Below are positions 4,825 through 6,474 of a stretch of 6,474 nucleotides of DNA, piece by piece. Location of the stretch: positions 1 to 6,474 of the forward strand of contig JAGVZX010000076.1 in NCBI GenBank assembly GCA_018302185.1, in the 5' to 3' direction. Under the pieces are notes generated by a model. It saw only the letters and a program-made list of their open reading frames with translations. It was not told where the DNA came from and searched no databases. The position numbers and the translations under genes were made by a program. The first letter of the stretch is position 1. Every line of letters begins with the position of its first letter. This stretch comes from Candidatus Woesearchaeota archaeon. GTDB lineage: Archaea > Nanobdellota > Nanobdellia > Woesearchaeales > UBA10200.

Positions 4825-5202
4825 ATGGTAACATTTGGCAAAATAATTCGCGGTTTATTTAGTTCAAAGCCTGAAACAATAGCTACAACTGAAGATATGA
4901 AGAGGCTAGTAAGAGAAATGTTGAGAGAAGATAAGGAGATGGCAGAGCTTGTTGCTTTACTGAATCACCAAGAAGCAATGCTAGCTAGTATAACTCCTCA
5001 GCAGCTTAAGGAAATGCAACATGACCAAATGAGTGGTTCTCCTCGGTTTACAGAAGCTAAAATAGCAGAGACCGAAACAAAAATAGCAAAGTTGCTTGGA
5101 ATCAAATCACGGCATCAGGAAGAATTTAGGGAAGTTCTTGATCATTTGAAAAATGAAGATAAGAAAAATGCAAAAGGTAGAAACCTAGATGTAGCTGCAT
5201 AA
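4825..5202 (+). CDS. Small helical coiled-coil protein of unknown function, linked to fibrillarin
   Basis: I do not recognise this 125-residue protein. It is highly charged and almost entirely helical by composition. A short hydrophobic/basic N-terminus (VTFGKIIRGLF) is followed by a helix with heptad-like spacing at about 23-65. A Gly/Ser/Pro break (SGSPRF, 70-75) leads to a second helix from 76 to 112, and the protein ends in a Lys/Asn-rich tail. There are no cysteines, no membrane segment and no catalytic motif. This suggests a helical hairpin or coiled-coil protein that would act through protein contacts. It starts 10 bases after fibrillarin with a good Shine-Dalgarno, so it is probably co-transcribed with fibrillarin and perhaps nop5. 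A link to the box C/D particle is only an inference from position. Base and codon use resemble its neighbours. Confidence 0.75.
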   Translation: MVTFGKIIRGLFSSKPETIATTEDMKRLVREMLREDKEMAELVALLNHQEAMLASITPQQLKEMQHDQMSGSPRFTEAKIAETETKIAKLLGIKSRHQEEFREVLDHLKNEDKKNAKGRNLDVAA

Positions 5203-5206
5203 AAAA
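5201..5206 (-). terminator. Oligo-T tract after the ThyX-like gene
   Basis: Six Ts on the minus strand lie about 24 bases after the stop codon of the ThyX-like gene, in the 27-base gap between convergent genes. This suits archaeal intrinsic termination. The tract overlaps the stop codon of the opposing small gene. Confidence 0.4.
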
Positions 5207-5229
5207 GTATATAGATAATTAATATATAT

Positions 5230-6474
5230 TTATCTCAAAAAGAAATCCCTCTCGAAATCAGGCAGCATAACCCTGGAATGCTGCATCAGTAATGGATACT
5301 TTTGTTTTACCTGTTCAAACATCTCATATGCCAGCCATCTGTATGCGATATGGCCTCCTGGCTTGCTTCTTAGCTCAATGATATGGTTTAATTCCCTTAA
5401 GTTCATCTTAAATAAAGTTCTTTTTTTGAATCCAAGTGCAATAACATACTGCGCTTCTGCTGGAAACTGTGCAGAAATTTTATTGTAAACTTCAATGTTC
5501 TTCTTAAGTGTCTCATGCAAAACATCCTGAGCTCCTGCTTCAACGATCTCTTTAGGCACATAATATCCATGGTCGATTGAAAGCTCCTGATTTATCTGCG
5601 TGCATAACCTATGCCTTTGTATGTCTCTAAAGCATCCATAGTCCATAAACGTGTCAAATATCAATCCTCCTGGTATCTCATAATTCCTTGAAAACCAGTC
5701 AAACTGCCCTCTTAAATTTCCAGCTGCAGTAATTATCTCATTTTTCTTCTCTGCATTTAATGATCTGACAACATCTAATATCTGCCTGAATGAATACCTA
5801 GATTTTTCATATAGGATGGTCGCAATTAGCTCATCTTCATAGCTTAATTTTTCTTCTCCAGAATCTATAAAATCAACGCCATATACCTTTCCGGAATCTT
5901 TAATTTCCTTCTCAATATCCATATCATTGAACCTTACAATGCTTTCTGTATATTCCTTTGAAAGCAGTTTTATTTTTTGAAGATACTCTTTAGGATCAGT
6001 ATGTTTTATTAAAGTCGGAGCCCCTTTTACCTGCAATGAAAGAAGCTTTGAAATCTCATCTGCTTTAGCTTTTAGTTCAGGATTATTGCTTGCTTTCATC
6101 TCATTTAGGAAATTATTTATTTTTGTCTGTTGAGGATTATACGCAACATTTAAAGCTGCATTTTTGACTTCTAAGCCAATCTCTTTGATCTCATCCAGAT
6201 GATGGCCTAGCATCTTGCTTATTGCATGTCTTAAGCTTCTTGCATTGATAGAAAATCCCAGATTTGTTAATGTGGAAACAGGCAATACATATCTTGCAAC
6301 ATCTAAAGCTCTTGCCTTAACTTTTGATGCATAGATATTCTCCTTCATCTCTTGCGGCCTAGGAAATTTCTGCATAAAATAAGCAGTCATCTTGTCAAGA
6401 ATTACTATGTATTGGTCAAACAGAAAATTGCAATGTTCTTCATACAATTGCCCAAGTCCACTATTCATTATTTT
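5230..6474 (-). CDS. ThyX-like (FAD-dependent thymidylate synthase family) protein, two ThyX-like repeats, N-terminus beyond the window
   Basis: The reading frame has an ATG at 6468 (412 residues) but stays open to the window edge. Residues after this ATG (SGLGQLYEEHCNFLFDQY) correspond to the middle of a ThyX domain, so I treat the gene as 5' partial. Two ThyX-like units are visible. The first keeps only its later part, with ARYVLPVSTLTNLGFSINAR followed by SLRHAI (residues 58-83 from the ATG). The second, about 205-395, has EKSRYSFRQ, the signature region QRHRLCTQINQELS (284-297), and then MNLRELNHIIELR with AYRWLAYEMF. In classical ThyX the signature is RHRxxSxNExSxRY; here Thr replaces the first Ser, residues are inserted around the Asn, and the final Arg-Tyr is not preserved. 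ThyX makes dTMP from dUMP with FAD and methylene-tetrahydrofolate. Whether this divergent two-unit relative does so is doubtful. It is convergent with the fibrillarin unit and not co-transcribed with it. Confidence 0.82.
   Translation of the reverse strand, partial: KIMNSGLGQLYEEHCNFLFDQYIVILDKMTAYFMQKFPRPQEMKENIYASKVKARALDVARYVLPVSTLTNLGFSINARSLRHAISKMLGHHLDEIKEIGLEVKNAALNVAYNPQQTKINNFLNEMKASNNPELKAKADEISKLLSLQVKGAPTLIKHTDPKEYLQKIKLLSKEYTESIVRFNDMDIEKEIKDSGKVYGVDFIDSGEEKLSYEDELIATILYEKSRYSFRQILDVVRSLNAEKKNEIITAAGNLRGQFDWFSRNYEIPGGLIFDTFMDYGCFRDIQRHRLCTQINQELSIDHGYYVPKEIVEAGAQDVLHETLKKNIEVYNKISAQFPAEAQYVIALGFKKRTLFKMNLRELNHIIELRSKPGGHIAYRWLAYEMFEQVKQKYPLLMQHSRVMLPDFERDFFLR

Overview
The window looks like chromosomal DNA of an AT-rich archaeon. 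The evidence is an archaeal SecD C-terminus, an archaeal-type UMP kinase, the Nop5 and fibrillarin pair of the box C/D RNA methylation machinery, TATA boxes about 25 bp before several starts (leaderless style), and oligo-T tracts after genes. Small genes, short intergenic gaps and lineage-restricted small proteins suggest a DPANN-type genome such as Woesearchaeota or Pacearchaeota. That placement is inference from style and remembered family resemblance, not from a marker tree.

Layout, left to right. Bases 1-258 are the end of secD (+). Bases 397-1103 hold two tandem small four-helix-type DMT/SMR membrane proteins (+); the second stops just before its fourth helix. Bases 1179-1868 encode UMP kinase (+). 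Two minus-strand genes follow: a small zinc-ribbon protein (1906-2265) and CutA (2384-2692). The 385-base gap from 2693 to 3077 is the least explained part. It contains a perfect 14-bp inverted repeat at 2779-2792 and 2960-2973 that encloses further nested pairings, with a TATA-like box at the right distance upstream. I read it as a candidate structured non-coding RNA of about 195 nt that matches no RNA family I can recall. After it come nop5 (3078-4049), an A-rich G-free leader, fibrillarin (4143-4814), a tightly linked small coiled-coil protein (4825-5202), and, convergent, a ThyX-like protein (5230 to beyond the right edge).

Functionally, Nop5 and fibrillarin work together: Nop5 docks on box C/D guide RNAs and positions fibrillarin, which 2'-O-methylates rRNA and tRNA; L7Ae, the third subunit, is not in the window. 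The other genes are housekeeping (protein export, pyrimidine nucleotide synthesis) or of unknown detailed role. No mobile-element genes, CRISPR arrays, tRNAs or rRNAs were seen. The best candidate for something undescribed is the structured element upstream of nop5. Second is the ThyX-like protein, whose signature motif departs from the canonical one.
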